From Streptomyces guryensis (GTDB lineage: Bacteria > Actinomycetota > Actinomycetes > Streptomycetales > Streptomycetaceae), in NCBI RefSeq assembly GCF_021261325.1, contig NZ_JAJSBI010000017.1, positions 1 to 64,000 on the forward strand: a stretch of 64,000 bases of DNA, in the 5' to 3' direction. A program made the position numbers and the translations under genes. Shown here in pieces: positions 43,253-52,105 of the stretch. The notes beneath the pieces are model-generated. The model searched no databases and was not told the origin of the DNA. It was given only the letters and a program-made list of their open reading frames with translations. The number at the start of each line of letters is the position of its first letter. The first letter of the stretch is position 1.

Positions 43253-43440
43253 TACTGACTTCCTCGGGGTGTTGTCGGGGGGCGGTGACGGGTGGTGATC
43301 CCTGCGGTAGGCCGGTGGCATGCGGTACGCGCAGGGTGGCGGGCTGACCGCCGAGAGGCGACGGCTTCGTGAGCGGATCCGGTACGAGGCAGGTGAGCGG
43401 TTCGGCCGTGGTGAGAGGACTGCGGTGATCGCTCTCGGGC
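43253..43440 (+). mobile_element. IS630-family element, left end and transposase N-terminus only
   Basis: It begins with TACTGACTTCCTCGGGGTGT, part of 26 bases shared exactly with the end of the IS630 copy at 45534. From 43320 the plus strand encodes MRYAQGGGLTAERRRLRERI and GRGERTAVIA, the usual N-terminus of an IS630 transposase, and then loses it near 43438. What it lacks (from about WRRAWREGG on) is what the other fragment has. Confidence 0.75.
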
Positions 43441-43565
43441 CGGTGGCCGAGGACTGCCGTACTCTCGGAACCGCCGCTGGCCACCCCTCCGACCGCCTCC
43501 GGCTCGCCGCAACAGTCACTTCCGCCGGGTCACAAGCAGCCGGTAGGGGGTGAGGCTGGGGGCTG

Positions 43566-44840
43566 CTACTTGGTGCCGACCGTGCGCAGTGTGGCGAGCA
43601 CCAGTGCCCGGGTGACGGTGACGATCTCGCTCACGCGGACCTGTTCCTGTGGACCGTGTGCGAGGCGCACGTCGCCGGGGCCGTACTGCAGCGTGGGGAT
43701 GCCCGCCCCGGAGTACAGTCGCAGGTCGCTGCCGTAGGGGGCGCCTCGCTCGGAAGGTCGCGGGCCGCCGGTGACGTCGGCGTGCGCGTCGGCGACATGG
43801 GCCGCGAGCGGATGCCCGGCCGGCAGCCGTCCGCTGGCGAACTGCCCGCCGGGCCACGTCACCGTGGCGGGGTGGGAGCGCAGCCACGGGTCGGCCGCGC
43901 AGGCTTCGGCCACGCACGCCTCCAGTTCGGTGCGTGCCTGGGCCGGATCCTCGCCCAGCCGGACGCCCAGTCTTCCCTCGGCCACCAGGAGGTCGGGCAC
44001 GCTGCTGGCCCAGTCGCCGGAATGGACGGTACCGACGGACAGCGGGTAGGGGATGGGGTATTCGGACATGAGCGGGTCGGCGCCGAGGTTGCGGCGGGCT
44101 TCCAGACGGGCGAGCGCGCGGTGGATGGGCAGGTATGCGTCGATGGCGCTCACTCCCACGTATCTGGTGCTGCCGTGGGTGGCCCGGCCGGGTACTTGGA
44201 TGCGAAAGGTCAGGGCGCCGGCGTTCGCGGTCATGACCGCGCCGCTGGTCGGTTCGGTGATGATGCAGGCATCGCCGGTGTGGCCGCGTTGGAGGGTGCC
44301 GAACGCCCCGAGCCCTCCGTCCTCTTCGCTGACTACGAAATGCGCGGACACCTGGCCGCGCAACCTTGCGCCCGCCTCCCGTATCGCGGCCAGGGCGGCG
44401 AGTATCGCCACCACCCCCGCCTTCATGTCGCACGCTCCTCGTGCGTGCACCACGTCCCCGGTGACCCGGGGGCGGAAGGGGTCGCCCTCCCAACGCGCCA
44501 GGTCTCCGGAAGGGACGACGTCGACGTGCCCCTGGAGGATCAGGGTCGGCCCGTCACCCTGGGGCACCGTGCCGCCCACCAGGCCCCACGCCTCGGTGCG
44601 CGGGGCCTCGCTGCCGGGAAAACGGGGATGGTCACGTAGCTCGGGCAGGTTCATGGACCACAGGTCGACATCGAGGTCCATCCGCTTCAGATGCCGGGCA
44701 AGGACGTGCTGAACCTCGGACTCCGCGGCGCTCCCCGTCACGCTCGGAACAACGAGAAGTTCCAGCAGCAACCGGGCGATGGCCGACTCGTCCACCGCGG
44801 CCAGGGCCGAGGCTTCCACATCGCTCAGGCTTGCTGTCAT
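43566..44840 (-). CDS. M20-family metallopeptidase (ArgE/DapE type)
   Basis: A 424-residue zinc amidohydrolase. Metal and catalytic motifs: LQGHVDVVPSGD (His and Asp), ARGACDMKAGV (bridging Asp), VVSEEDGGLGAFG (catalytic Glu and ligand), then a dimerisation domain with GRATHGSTRYVGVSAIDA and a C-terminal ligand in RLAHGPQEQV. It cleaves N-acyl or peptide bonds of a small substrate such as an N-acyl amino acid. ATG 44840 follows GGGAGC; an upstream ATG at 44867 is possible. Divergent from an AsnC regulator, which probably controls it. Confidence 0.9.
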   Translation of the reverse strand: MTASLSDVEASALAAVDESAIARLLLELLVVPSVTGSAAESEVQHVLARHLKRMDLDVDLWSMNLPELRDHPRFPGSEAPRTEAWGLVGGTVPQGDGPTLILQGHVDVVPSGDLARWEGDPFRPRVTGDVVHARGACDMKAGVVAILAALAAIREAGARLRGQVSAHFVVSEEDGGLGAFGTLQRGHTGDACIITEPTSGAVMTANAGALTFRIQVPGRATHGSTRYVGVSAIDAYLPIHRALARLEARRNLGADPLMSEYPIPYPLSVGTVHSGDWASSVPDLLVAEGRLGVRLGEDPAQARTELEACVAEACAADPWLRSHPATVTWPGGQFASGRLPAGHPLAAHVADAHADVTGGPRPSERGAPYGSDLRLYSGAGIPTLQYGPGDVRLAHGPQEQVRVSEIVTVTRALVLATLRTVGTK

Positions 44841-45009
44841 CTCAACACCGCTCCCACCACGTGACATCAGGACAAGCCGGAGACTATGTTCGACGGACAA
44901 CGCAAGCAATCGCCATTTGCTGCTGCCCACTGTCGCTTTCTTGCAATGTCAGCGGGCCTGTGGTCATTTCTTGCGCCGGGCCGCAGGTGCTGACGTCTGG
45001 AGTGAGGTC

Positions 45010-45447
45010 ATGGACGCCATCGATCAAGCGATCATCCGGTACGTGCTGCACGACGCGCGGGCCACATACGCCCAGATCGGCAAGGCGGCCGGGCTGTCCG
45101 CGCCCGCCGCCAAGCGGCGTCTCGACCGCCTCGTGGCCACCGGAGCGATCCGCGGTTTCACCGCTCTCGTCGATCCTCAGGCGCTGGCCTGGCATACCGA
45201 GGCTTTCGTCGAGGTCTACTGCACCGGCAATCCCACCCCCGCCGAACTGCGCCAAGCCCTGGAGGCCATCCCCGAGGTCGTCGAAGCCTGCACCGTCTCG
45301 GGCGCCGCCGACGCAGTCGTCCACATGCTCGCCAGAGACATCCCCCACCTGGAACAGGCCATCCAACGCGTGCGCGCCACCGCTCCTGTGGAACGGACCG
45401 AGAGCGCCATCGTGCTCTCCCGGTTGTTGGACCGGCCTCGCGTGTGA
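45010..45447 (+). CDS. Lrp/AsnC-family regulator
   Basis: A 145-residue regulator: N-terminal helix-turn-helix (DAIDQAIIRYVLHDARATYA, then LSAPAAKRRLDRL) and a C-terminal RAM ligand domain (AFVEVYCTGNPTPAELRQAL, VSGAADAVVHMLARD). Family members sense amino acids as octamers. It is divergent from the M20 peptidase across about 170 bases, a region with A/T-rich blocks and a GCAAG...CTTGC pair that could be its site. Likely it regulates the peptidase. Confidence 0.9.
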   Translation: MDAIDQAIIRYVLHDARATYAQIGKAAGLSAPAAKRRLDRLVATGAIRGFTALVDPQALAWHTEAFVEVYCTGNPTPAELRQALEAIPEVVEACTVSGAADAVVHMLARDIPHLEQAIQRVRATAPVERTESAIVLSRLLDRPRV

Positions 45448-45532
45448 TCGACACCGTGGGACCACCGCGAGTGCCGAGGCTGGCGTCCGCCGGCCTCGGG
45501 CGGACGCAGCAGACCGGTGGTCGCCTCGGTGG

Positions 45533-46486
45533 CTACTGACTTCCTCGGGGTGTTGTCGGCTGCTGGGTGAGGGTCAGCCTGGTGCCGGCCAGGCAGCCGT
45601 CGATGAGGTCGGGCCGGAGCTGGATATGACGTAAGCCCCAGCGGAGGGTGCGTTCGAGGTGCTCGTCGTCGGCGAAGGCGGTGTTGGCCAGCGGTCCGCG
45701 CCGTAACAGCGACCAGACACCCTCGACCGCATTCAAGTCCGGGGCATAGGAAGGCAGTTGGATGATAGTGAGCCAGTCGTGTGCGGCCGCGTACTCACGC
45801 ATCCCGGCTGCCCGATGGGTGTTGAGATTGTCCCAGATCAGCACGACAGGTGCCTGGAGTTGGATGTGAGCCCGGACGGCCAGGTCACGATAGTCGCTCC
45901 AGGCGAAGGTGTCGCGTGCCTTGCCTTTGTGTTTGCGGTGGCGGCGCGGCCGGTAGATCAACCGGGAGTTCTCCCCCGGCTTGTAGCAGCACATCGCGGC
46001 GATCGACCAGCGGCGCCAGGAGCGGCCCCGCACCCGCACCACCGGCGTGTGTCCACGCCGGCCCCAGGTGCGAGCGCGGGGCGGCGTCATCGAGAACCCG
46101 GCCTCGTCCTCGAAGACGACGTACGCGCCCAGCGCCGCCGCGGTCATTCCGCCTGCGGCCACACATCCTTCTTCCACAGCCCAACCGCCTGCTCGTCGCG
46201 CTCAAGTGCCCGGCGAGCCGGCGACTGCCAGGACCAGCCGTGCCGGTGCAGCAGCCGCCACACCCCCGCCGACGAGCAATCCAGTGAGAACCTCCAGGCG
46301 ATCAACGCGCTGATCCGGGCCAGGGTCCAGCGCTGGTCCTCCCAGCCATGCACGCCAGGCCCCAGCGCCAGTTCCTTCTCCAGCTCGGTGAACTGCTCAT
46401 CGGACAGCTTGGGCAGTTTCGGCGGCCCGGCAGAGGCGAGCGCGCCCATCCCGCCCTCCCGCCAGGCACGACGCCAGCGCGCTCCA
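45533..46486 (-). pseudogene. IS630 transposase, truncated and split in two frames
   Basis: Read on the minus strand, the first frame covers RWRRAWREGGMGAL, KLPKLSDEQFTELEKELALG and DEQAVGLWKKDVWPQAE, ending at 46144. The second frame covers VVFEDEAGFSMTPPRARTWG, VVLIWDNLNTHRA and LPSYAPDLNAVEGVWSLLRR, ending TTPRGSQ at 45533. The three acidic residues of the DDE catalytic site (FEDEAG, IWDNLNTH, DLNAVEGVW) are present. A frame change near 46150 might be programmed, as in other IS630 elements, but without the N-terminal DNA-binding part the protein cannot work normally. Confidence 0.8.
45534..46486 (-). mobile_element. IS630-family element, lacking its transposase N-terminus and one end
   Basis: The left boundary (TACTGACTTCCTCGGGGTGT, 45534 on) is the element end; the transposase stop lies inside it. 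The right end is gone: the coding similarity starts at RWRRAWREGG near 46486, directly joined to penicillin acylase sequence. The first 50 or so transposase residues and the outer repeat are absent; a matching N-terminal piece lies at 43253-43440 on the other strand. Confidence 0.8.
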
Positions 46487-46761
46487 GCAGGGGGATGGAA
46501 GGGGCCGCGGACGACCGTGAAAACGTCGACAACCCGGCCATGCCCGCGGCCTGCGCCCACCCCGTGCCGAAGCCCAGGTCCGGGTGGTTCCTGGCGACGA
46601 TGTGCGGAATGCCGTACTCGGTGCAGCGGATGACGGCGGACGGTCCGCCGTCCGAGGGCTGTGCCGGTCGGTGCTGCTGTGCCGCGGGCGGCCGGCAGAG
46701 CGGTCGCGGCGGTGAGTAACGCGCCGGTCCCGACGACCAGTCGTCTCATACGGGTGCGCAT
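46487..46761 (-). pseudogene. Penicillin acylase family protein, N-terminal piece, frameshifted
   Basis: The ATG at 46761 has a good ribosome site (GGGAGG) and starts a signal peptide (RLVVGTGALLTAATALPAA). In a second frame follows PSDGGPSAVIRCTEYGIPHI, then VARNHPDLGFGTGWAQAA, the typical N-terminus of penicillin/AHL acylases, and in the first frame again VDVFTVVRG. At about 46486 it is replaced by IS630 sequence. The C-terminal part of the same kind of protein lies at 39979-40821. Confidence 0.8.
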
Positions 46762-46870
46762 GGTGCCTCCCAACGTCATTGGGCGAAAAAGCGGTTGAGC
46801 GTGCCTGCGTGCCTGTGTCGATCGGCCGGGTGCTTGACCTCCTCCGGTGACGGAACGAGGATCATGAGTC

Positions 46871-48367
46871 ATGACGCAGGGACATGGCAGCACGGTCGAC
46901 GGGGTGCTGCGGCGCAGCGCCCGGCGCACCCCCGCGCGGGTCGCGGTCGAGCACGGCGAGCGCTCATGGACGTACGGGGAACTCGACGAGGCCGTCTCCC
47001 GCGCGGCGAGCGTGCTGCTCGGACAGGGACTCGCCCCCGGCGACCGGGTCGGCGCCTACGGCCACAACTCGGACGCCTACCTGATCGGCTTCCTCGCCTG
47101 CGCCCGCGCGGGCCTGGTCCACGTCCCGGTCAACCAGAACCTGACCGGCGACGACCTCGCCTACATCGTCGGCCAGTCCGGCAGCTCCCTGGTCCTCGCC
47201 GACCCCGACCTGGCCGGCCGACTCGCCGACGACGTCCGTACGTTGCCCCTGCGCGACGCCGAGGACTCGCTCGTGGCCCGCCTCGCTACGGCTCCCGCGT
47301 ACGACGGCCCCGAGCCGCGCACCGAGGACCTGGTGCAGTTGCTCTACACCTCGGGTACGACGGCGCTGCCCAAGGGCGCGATGATGACGCACCGCGCCCT
47401 GGTCCACGAGTACCTCAGTGCGATCACCGCCCTCGACCTCAGCGCCGGCGACCGCCCGGTGCACTCCCTCCCGCTCTACCACTCCGCGCAGATGCATGTG
47501 TTCCTGCTGCCGTACCTCGCGGTCGGCGCCACGAACATCATCCTCGACGCCCCGGACGGCGACCGGCTCTTCGACCTCGTCGAAACCGGCCGCGCGGACA
47601 GCCTGTTCGCCCCGCCCACGGTGTGGATCGGCCTGTCCAACCGACCCGACTTCACCACCCGCGACCTCGGCGGACTGCGCAAGGCGTACTACGGCGCGTC
47701 GATCATGCCCGTGCCCGTCCTCGAGCGGCTGCGCGAACGACTGCCCGGGCTCGCCTTCTACAACTGCTTCGGCCAGAGCGAGATCGGCCCCCTGGCCACG
47801 GTCCTGGCCCCCGACGAGCACAAGGGCCGCATGGACTCCTGCGGCCGCCCCGTCCTCTTCGTCGACGCGCGCGTGGTCGACGAGGACGGCAAGGACGTCC
47901 CCGACGGCACACCGGGCGAAATCGTCTACAAGTCCCCGCAGTTGTGCGAGGGCTACTGGGACAAGCCCGAGGAGACGGCCGACGCCTTCCGGGACGGCTG
48001 GTTCCACTCCGGCGACCTGGCGGTGCGGGACGCCCACGGCTACTACACGATCGTCGACCGCGTGAAGGACGTCATCAACTCCGGTGGCGTACTGGTCGCT
48101 TCACGCCAGGTCGAGGACGCCCTCTACACCCACGATTCCGTCGCCGAGGTCGCCGTGATCGGCCTCCCCGACGAACGCTGGATCGAGGCGGTCACCGCGG
48201 TCGTCGTCCCGCGCGGCGAGGTCACGGAGGACCAACTGATCGCCCATGCCCGGGAGAAGCTCCCCCACTTCAAGGCCCCGAAGCGGGTGGAGTTCGTCGC
48301 GGAGCTGCCACGCAACGCGAGCGGGAAGATCCTCAAGAGGGAACTCCGGGACCGCTTCTCCGCCTAG
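46871..48367 (+). CDS. Acyl-CoA synthetase (long-chain fatty acid-CoA ligase type)
   Basis: A 498-residue AMP-forming ligase with YTSGTTALPKGAMMTHRALV (A3, about residues 157-176), YNCFGQSEIGPLAT (A5), GWFHSGDLAVRDAHGYYTIV (A7) and NASGKILKRELRDRF with the C-terminal catalytic lysine. Substrate unknown; the sequence resembles FadD enzymes for short or medium acids. It is divergent from the acylase N-terminal remnant and is followed by a copy of the dispersed hairpin repeat. Confidence 0.9.
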   Translation: MTQGHGSTVDGVLRRSARRTPARVAVEHGERSWTYGELDEAVSRAASVLLGQGLAPGDRVGAYGHNSDAYLIGFLACARAGLVHVPVNQNLTGDDLAYIVGQSGSSLVLADPDLAGRLADDVRTLPLRDAEDSLVARLATAPAYDGPEPRTEDLVQLLYTSGTTALPKGAMMTHRALVHEYLSAITALDLSAGDRPVHSLPLYHSAQMHVFLLPYLAVGATNIILDAPDGDRLFDLVETGRADSLFAPPTVWIGLSNRPDFTTRDLGGLRKAYYGASIMPVPVLERLRERLPGLAFYNCFGQSEIGPLATVLAPDEHKGRMDSCGRPVLFVDARVVDEDGKDVPDGTPGEIVYKSPQLCEGYWDKPEETADAFRDGWFHSGDLAVRDAHGYYTIVDRVKDVINSGGVLVASRQVEDALYTHDSVAEVAVIGLPDERWIEAVTAVVVPRGEVTEDQLIAHAREKLPHFKAPKRVEFVAELPRNASGKILKRELRDRFSA

Positions 48368-48373
48368 GAGGGG

Positions 48374-48437
48374 CGCCCCAGAGGGGCGCGAGACCCGTAT
48401 CGAGGTGCGGCTCCGCCGCGCGAGTGCGACCAGCCAC
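48374..48437. repeat. Dispersed intergenic repeat, copy 2, with hairpin
   Basis: CGCCCC-AGA-GGGGCG begins six bases after the stop of the acyl-CoA synthetase and is followed by a block (GTGCGGCTCCGCCGCG, then GCGACCAGCCAC) similar to the one at 10464-10529. It probably serves as a transcription terminator for both the synthetase and the convergent paaK. Confidence 0.6.
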
Positions 48438-48506
48438 GACGATGCCCCAGACGATCGACGCCGCATCGTGGCCCGCGACGGCCCTATCGGCACAACCAGC
48501 GGAGCG

Positions 48507-49796
48507 TCACCGCAGGTCCACGATCCGCCGAATCTTCCCCACCGACCGCTCCAGCGACTCCGGCTCGACGATCTCCACCCCGACCGACACCCCGATGCCG
48601 TCCTTCACCGCCTGCGCGATCGCCTGCACGGCAGCCTCCCGCACCTCGGGGCCCGTGTCGGGCCGGGCCTCCGCCCGCACGGTGAGGGCGTCGAGACGCC
48701 CCTCCCGGGTCAGTCGCAGCTGGAAGTGCGGCGCGACGCCGGGCGTCCTCAGCACGATCTCCTCGATCTGCGTCGGGAAGAGATTGACGCCCCGAAGGAT
48801 CACCATGTCGTCGCTGCGCCCGGTGACCTTCTCCATCCGCCGGAACACCCGTGCCGTACCCGGCAGCAGACGTGTCAGGTCGCGCGTGCGGTAGCGGACG
48901 ACCGGCATCGCCTCCTTGGTGAGCGAGGTGAACACCAGCTCGCCCTCCTCGCCGTCCGGCAGCACCTCACCGGTGATCGGATCGACGACCTCCGGGTAGA
49001 AGTGGTCCTCCCAGATGTGCAGTCCGTCCTTGGTCTCCACGCACTCCTGCGCCACGCCCGGGCCGATCACCTCGGACAGCCCGTATATGTCCACCGCGTC
49101 GATCGCGAACCGCCCCTCGATCTCCCGCCGCATCTGCTCGGTCCACGGCTCGGCACCGAAGATCCCCACGCGCAGGGAGGTGCCGCGCGGATCGACGCCC
49201 TGCCGCTCGAACTCGTCGAGGAGCGTCAGCATGTACGACGGCGTCACCATGATGATCTGCGGTTCGAGATCCTGGATCAGCTGGACCTGGCGGGCCGTCA
49301 TGCCGCCGGAGGCCGGGATGACCGTACAGCCGAGCCGTTCCGCCCCGTAGTGCGCGCCGAGGCCCCCGGTGAACAGGCCGTAGCCATACGCCACATGCAC
49401 CTTGTCGCCGGGCCGGCCGCCCGCCGCGCGGATCGAGCGGGCCACCATGTCGGCCCACAGGGAGAGGTCGTTGTCCGTGTAGCCGACGACCGTCGGGCGC
49501 CCGGTGGTGCCGCTGGAGGCGTGGATGCGGCGGATGTGGTCCTGCGGCACGGCGAACATGCCGTAGGGGTAGTTCTCGCGCAGGTCCGCCTTCGTGGTGA
49601 ACGGGAAACGGGCCAGGTCGGCCAGGGACCGGCAGTCGTCCGGGTGCACGCCGGCCTTGTCGAAGGACTCCCGGTAGAAGGAGACGTGCTCGTACGCGTG
49701 CCGCAGCGAGGCCCGTAGCCGCTCCAGCTGCAGCGCCCGCAGCGCACCGGCGTCCAGCCGTTCCCCCGGGTCCAGCAGATCCGTCGCATCCACCAT
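48507..49796 (-). CDS. paaK: Phenylacetate-CoA ligase
   Basis: A 429-residue PaaK-type adenylate-forming enzyme that activates phenylacetate (or another aryl acid) as CoA thioester. Family features: RHAYEHVSFYRESFDKAGVH, TTKADLRENYPYGMFAVP, HASSGTTGRPTVVGYT (P-loop), YGYGLFTGGLGAHYGAERLG, YGLSEVIGPGVAQEC and VILRGVNLFPTQIEE. ATG 49796 has GAGGGAG at good spacing. No other paa catabolic gene is next to it. A strong inverted repeat lies 36 bases upstream. Confidence 0.95.
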   Translation of the reverse strand: MVDATDLLDPGERLDAGALRALQLERLRASLRHAYEHVSFYRESFDKAGVHPDDCRSLADLARFPFTTKADLRENYPYGMFAVPQDHIRRIHASSGTTGRPTVVGYTDNDLSLWADMVARSIRAAGGRPGDKVHVAYGYGLFTGGLGAHYGAERLGCTVIPASGGMTARQVQLIQDLEPQIIMVTPSYMLTLLDEFERQGVDPRGTSLRVGIFGAEPWTEQMRREIEGRFAIDAVDIYGLSEVIGPGVAQECVETKDGLHIWEDHFYPEVVDPITGEVLPDGEEGELVFTSLTKEAMPVVRYRTRDLTRLLPGTARVFRRMEKVTGRSDDMVILRGVNLFPTQIEEIVLRTPGVAPHFQLRLTREGRLDALTVRAEARPDTGPEVREAAVQAIAQAVKDGIGVSVGVEIVEPESLERSVGKIRRIVDLR

Positions 49797-49831
49797 GGGG
49801 ACGACTCCCTCGCCAACCACATCAATACGGG

Positions 49832-49849
49832 CGACCGATCATTCGGTCG
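49832..49849. promoter_or_regulatory. Operator-like inverted repeat upstream of paaK
   Basis: CGACCGA-TCAT-TCGGTCG has perfect seven-base arms 36 bases before the paaK start. The ACCGA...TCGGT core is of the type bound by TetR-family PaaR repressors of phenylacetate genes. No such regulator gene lies in the window. Confidence 0.6.
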
Positions 49850-50098
49850 TTCTGTTCGGGATCAGTAATTCAGGCCGCGTCGAGGCAGGCAAGAGGTCGG
49901 CCCGTGTTTTGTGGGCGCGACTGCGCGAGCTCGGCCGCGAGACCGAGCGTAGCGGGGACCTGCGGCGCTGCGACGAACGGGTGACGGCGCCGGCGGCGAT
50001 CGCGGCGTTGCCGCCCGCGCGCACGTCCCAGGGCCCCTCGGAAGAGGGCTCCGACAACTCCGTTGCGGCGCAAGGTCACTGGACAGGAAGATCGGCAC

Positions 50099-50956
50099 AT
50101 GCCGACCTTCACCGCAGCCGACGGGACCGAGCTCGCCTACCACCTCCGCGGCGAAGGGGAGCCGCTCATCGTCCTGCCGGGAGGCCCGATGCAGGCATCC
50201 TCCTACCTCGCAGACCTGGGCGGGCTCGCGGCGCACCGCCGGCTGGTCCTGCTCGACCTGCGCGGCACCGGCGACTCCGCGGTCCCGGCGGATCCGGCCA
50301 CCTACCGGTGCGACCGGCTCGTGGACGACGTGGAGGCGCTCCGCGTCCACCTGGGGCTGCGGCGGATGGACCTGCTCGCCCATTCGGCCGGTGGCAGTCT
50401 GGCGATGCTGTACGCCGCCGGGCACCCGGAGCGGGTGGCGCGGCTGGTCCTGGTCACCTGCACCCCCTGGGCGCTCGGGATGCGGCCCAGCCCCGAGGAC
50501 CGGCTGGCCGCGGCGCGGCTGAGGAGCGGCGAACCGTGGTTCGAGGACGCCTTTCCGGCGTTCGAGAAGTGGCTGGCGGGCAAGGCCGACTTCGACCCGG
50601 CGTTCGCGCCCTTCTTCTACGGCCGCTGGGACGACGCGGCGGCTGAGCACGACGCTCGCGCCGAGTTCAACGACGATGCCGCCGACGTCTACGGCTCCGA
50701 CGGCGCCTACGATCCGCCTGCGACCAGCGCCGCACTCGCCCGTGTGGCGGCACCGGTCCTCGTCCTCGCCGGCGAGCTCGACGGCGGCCCCCGCCCCGAG
50801 TCGGCACGCGCCGCCGCAGACGTGTTTCCCAACGCCGAATTCACCGTTCAGTCAGGTGCGGGGCACTATCCGTGGGTGGATGACCCCGAGTGGTTCGCCC
50901 GCCGGGTCGCCGGTTTTCTGGACCGGGGCCAGGCCTCTGCGCCGCCGGCGGAGTAG
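50099..50956 (+). CDS. Alpha/beta hydrolase
   Basis: A 285-residue alpha/beta hydrolase. The oxyanion region is LIVLPGGPMQASSYL, the nucleophile elbow AHSAGGSLAML (Ser about residue 98), the acid VLAGELDGG and the base GAGHYPWVDDP. The LDLRGTGDS stretch is shared with proline iminopeptidases and related hydrolases. The substrate cannot be said. It is followed by a terminator hairpin. Confidence 0.88.
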   Translation: MPTFTAADGTELAYHLRGEGEPLIVLPGGPMQASSYLADLGGLAAHRRLVLLDLRGTGDSAVPADPATYRCDRLVDDVEALRVHLGLRRMDLLAHSAGGSLAMLYAAGHPERVARLVLVTCTPWALGMRPSPEDRLAAARLRSGEPWFEDAFPAFEKWLAGKADFDPAFAPFFYGRWDDAAAEHDARAEFNDDAADVYGSDGAYDPPATSAALARVAAPVLVLAGELDGGPRPESARAAADVFPNAEFTVQSGAGHYPWVDDPEWFARRVAGFLDRGQASAPPAE

Positions 50957-51035
50957 GACTCCGGCCCAGGCGGCCCCGCTCGGGTTGCGGGATGTGCCGG
51001 CTGCGGTGACATTTGAGGTGGAGTGAAGAGTGCGA

Positions 51036-51069
51036 GGGGCCCTGTTCTCCCCCGAGAGGACAGGGCCCC
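51036..51069 (+). terminator. Hairpin terminator after the alpha/beta hydrolase gene
   Basis: GGGGCCCTGT at 51036-51045 pairs perfectly with 51060-51069, and the inner CTC/GAG bases lengthen the stem. It lies 80 bases after the hydrolase stop and 18 bases past the end of the convergent peptidoglycan-binding remnant. Confidence 0.75.
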
Positions 51070-51086
51070 ACGCGCGCCCGCTTCGA

Positions 51087-51320
51087 TCAGCGGTGCGTGC
51101 TCGGCAGGTGCTCATAGCAGCCGGAGCGGCGGCCGCCGTCGCCCTGGAGGTTGTCCAGGAGGCTGTCGCGGGTGTCCTGGCCGACGACGCCGTCGGCGTG
51201 CAGGCCGGACTTTCCGCTGGAAGAGCCGGACAGCGCTGTAGGCGCCGGAGCCGAAGGTCCGGTCCTCGCCGATCTTTGGTGATGGGCCCGCCTGGCCCAG
51301 TCGTCGTACCCGTGCGACCG
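51087..51320 (-). pseudogene. Peptidoglycan-binding-domain protein, frameshifted fragment
   Basis: One frame reads EDRTFGSGAYSAVRLFQRK and, after a one-base shift near 51215, the sense goes on SGLHADGVVGQDTRDSLLDN and RSGCYEHLPSTHR to the stop at 51087. This is the repeat of the PG_binding_1 domain (G.fG..T..AV..FQ...gL..DGvvG..T...L). The start of the gene is not found. It is probably not functional. Confidence 0.6.
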
Positions 51321-51498
51321 GGTCGAACTCACCCCGCCGGGCGCACCCCGCAAGGAGATCCACGTCGACACCGAAGAGGAGCGCAACGCCTGTCTGGCAA
51401 CCCCGATGACGGCCCTGACACCGCCGCACGAGCCCGGCGACGCCCCGCGTGTGGCTGATCCCGCCGACGGCCGGCGCGTCTGTCTCACCGGCGGGTGA
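51301..51498 (+). other. Open frame without a start, possible gene remnant
   Basis: The frame ending with TGA at 51496-51498 reads SSYPCDRVELTPPGAPRKEI, HVDTEEERNACLATPMTALT and ADPADGRRVCLTGG. Its composition is that of a real protein and differs from the other phases. No start codon with a ribosome site was seen upstream, and it overlaps the peptidoglycan-binding remnant at one side. Not recognised. Confidence 0.3.
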
Positions 51499-51516
51499 GC
51501 AGGGCCGCGGCCGGGG

Positions 51517-51963
51517 TCACGGCTTGTGCGCTGCTGCCGCCGCAGCGCTTCGCCGCCGCCGCAGCACGACATGACCGCCGATCAGGCTCAGCGCGAGGAC
51601 GGTGAGTCCGACACCGCCCACCATCTCGAAGCCGGCCGGCCCCGTGCCACCACCGACACCTGCGTTCACCCCTCGCTGCGGAACCGGCGTGGCGGTGGCC
51701 GGGGCCGGGGTGAGTGCGGTGGGGGTGACCGTGGCCGAGGGCGAGGGCCTGTGCGGCAGGTCCTCGCAGGCGATGCCGTCGTGGTCCGCATCCAGGCGGA
51801 ACGGATCGCTCGGATTGCGGTTGAGTACCGCCTGCGCGTCTTCCTGGAACGCGAAGTCGCGGCAGTCCAGGTCGGTTTGTGCATGTGCCACGACAGCCGT
51901 CGGGCCGGTGGCGACGAGGAGGGCCAGTGCTGTTGTGCTCAGCACGCGTGTACCTATGTGCAT
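51517..51963 (-). CDS. Secreted excalibur calcium-binding-domain protein
   Basis: A 148-residue protein: signal peptide (about residues 1-28, STTALALLVATGPTAVVAHA), excalibur domain (DLDCRDFAFQEDAQAVLNRN to DPFRLDADHDGIACEDLP, with the DxDxDGxxCE calcium motif), a proline/threonine-rich wall-spanning linker, and a C-terminal membrane helix followed by RRRR. It is therefore anchored in the membrane and reaches into the wall. No LPxTG sortase motif precedes the helix. Confidence 0.88.
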   Translation of the reverse strand: MHIGTRVLSTTALALLVATGPTAVVAHAQTDLDCRDFAFQEDAQAVLNRNPSDPFRLDADHDGIACEDLPHRPSPSATVTPTALTPAPATATPVPQRGVNAGVGGGTGPAGFEMVGGVGLTVLALSLIGGHVVLRRRRSAAAAAAHKP

Positions 51964-52105
51964 GTGGGGTCCCCTTCAGGGCCGGTGATCCGATCACCGT
52001 CACTGCGACCCTAGGGACGAGATCCCGCCCCGGCGCGCCGTGCTGAGCCGTCCGGAGGACCCCCTGCCGAACCGAACCGCACCGAACCATCGTCGGCCGG
52101 TCGGT

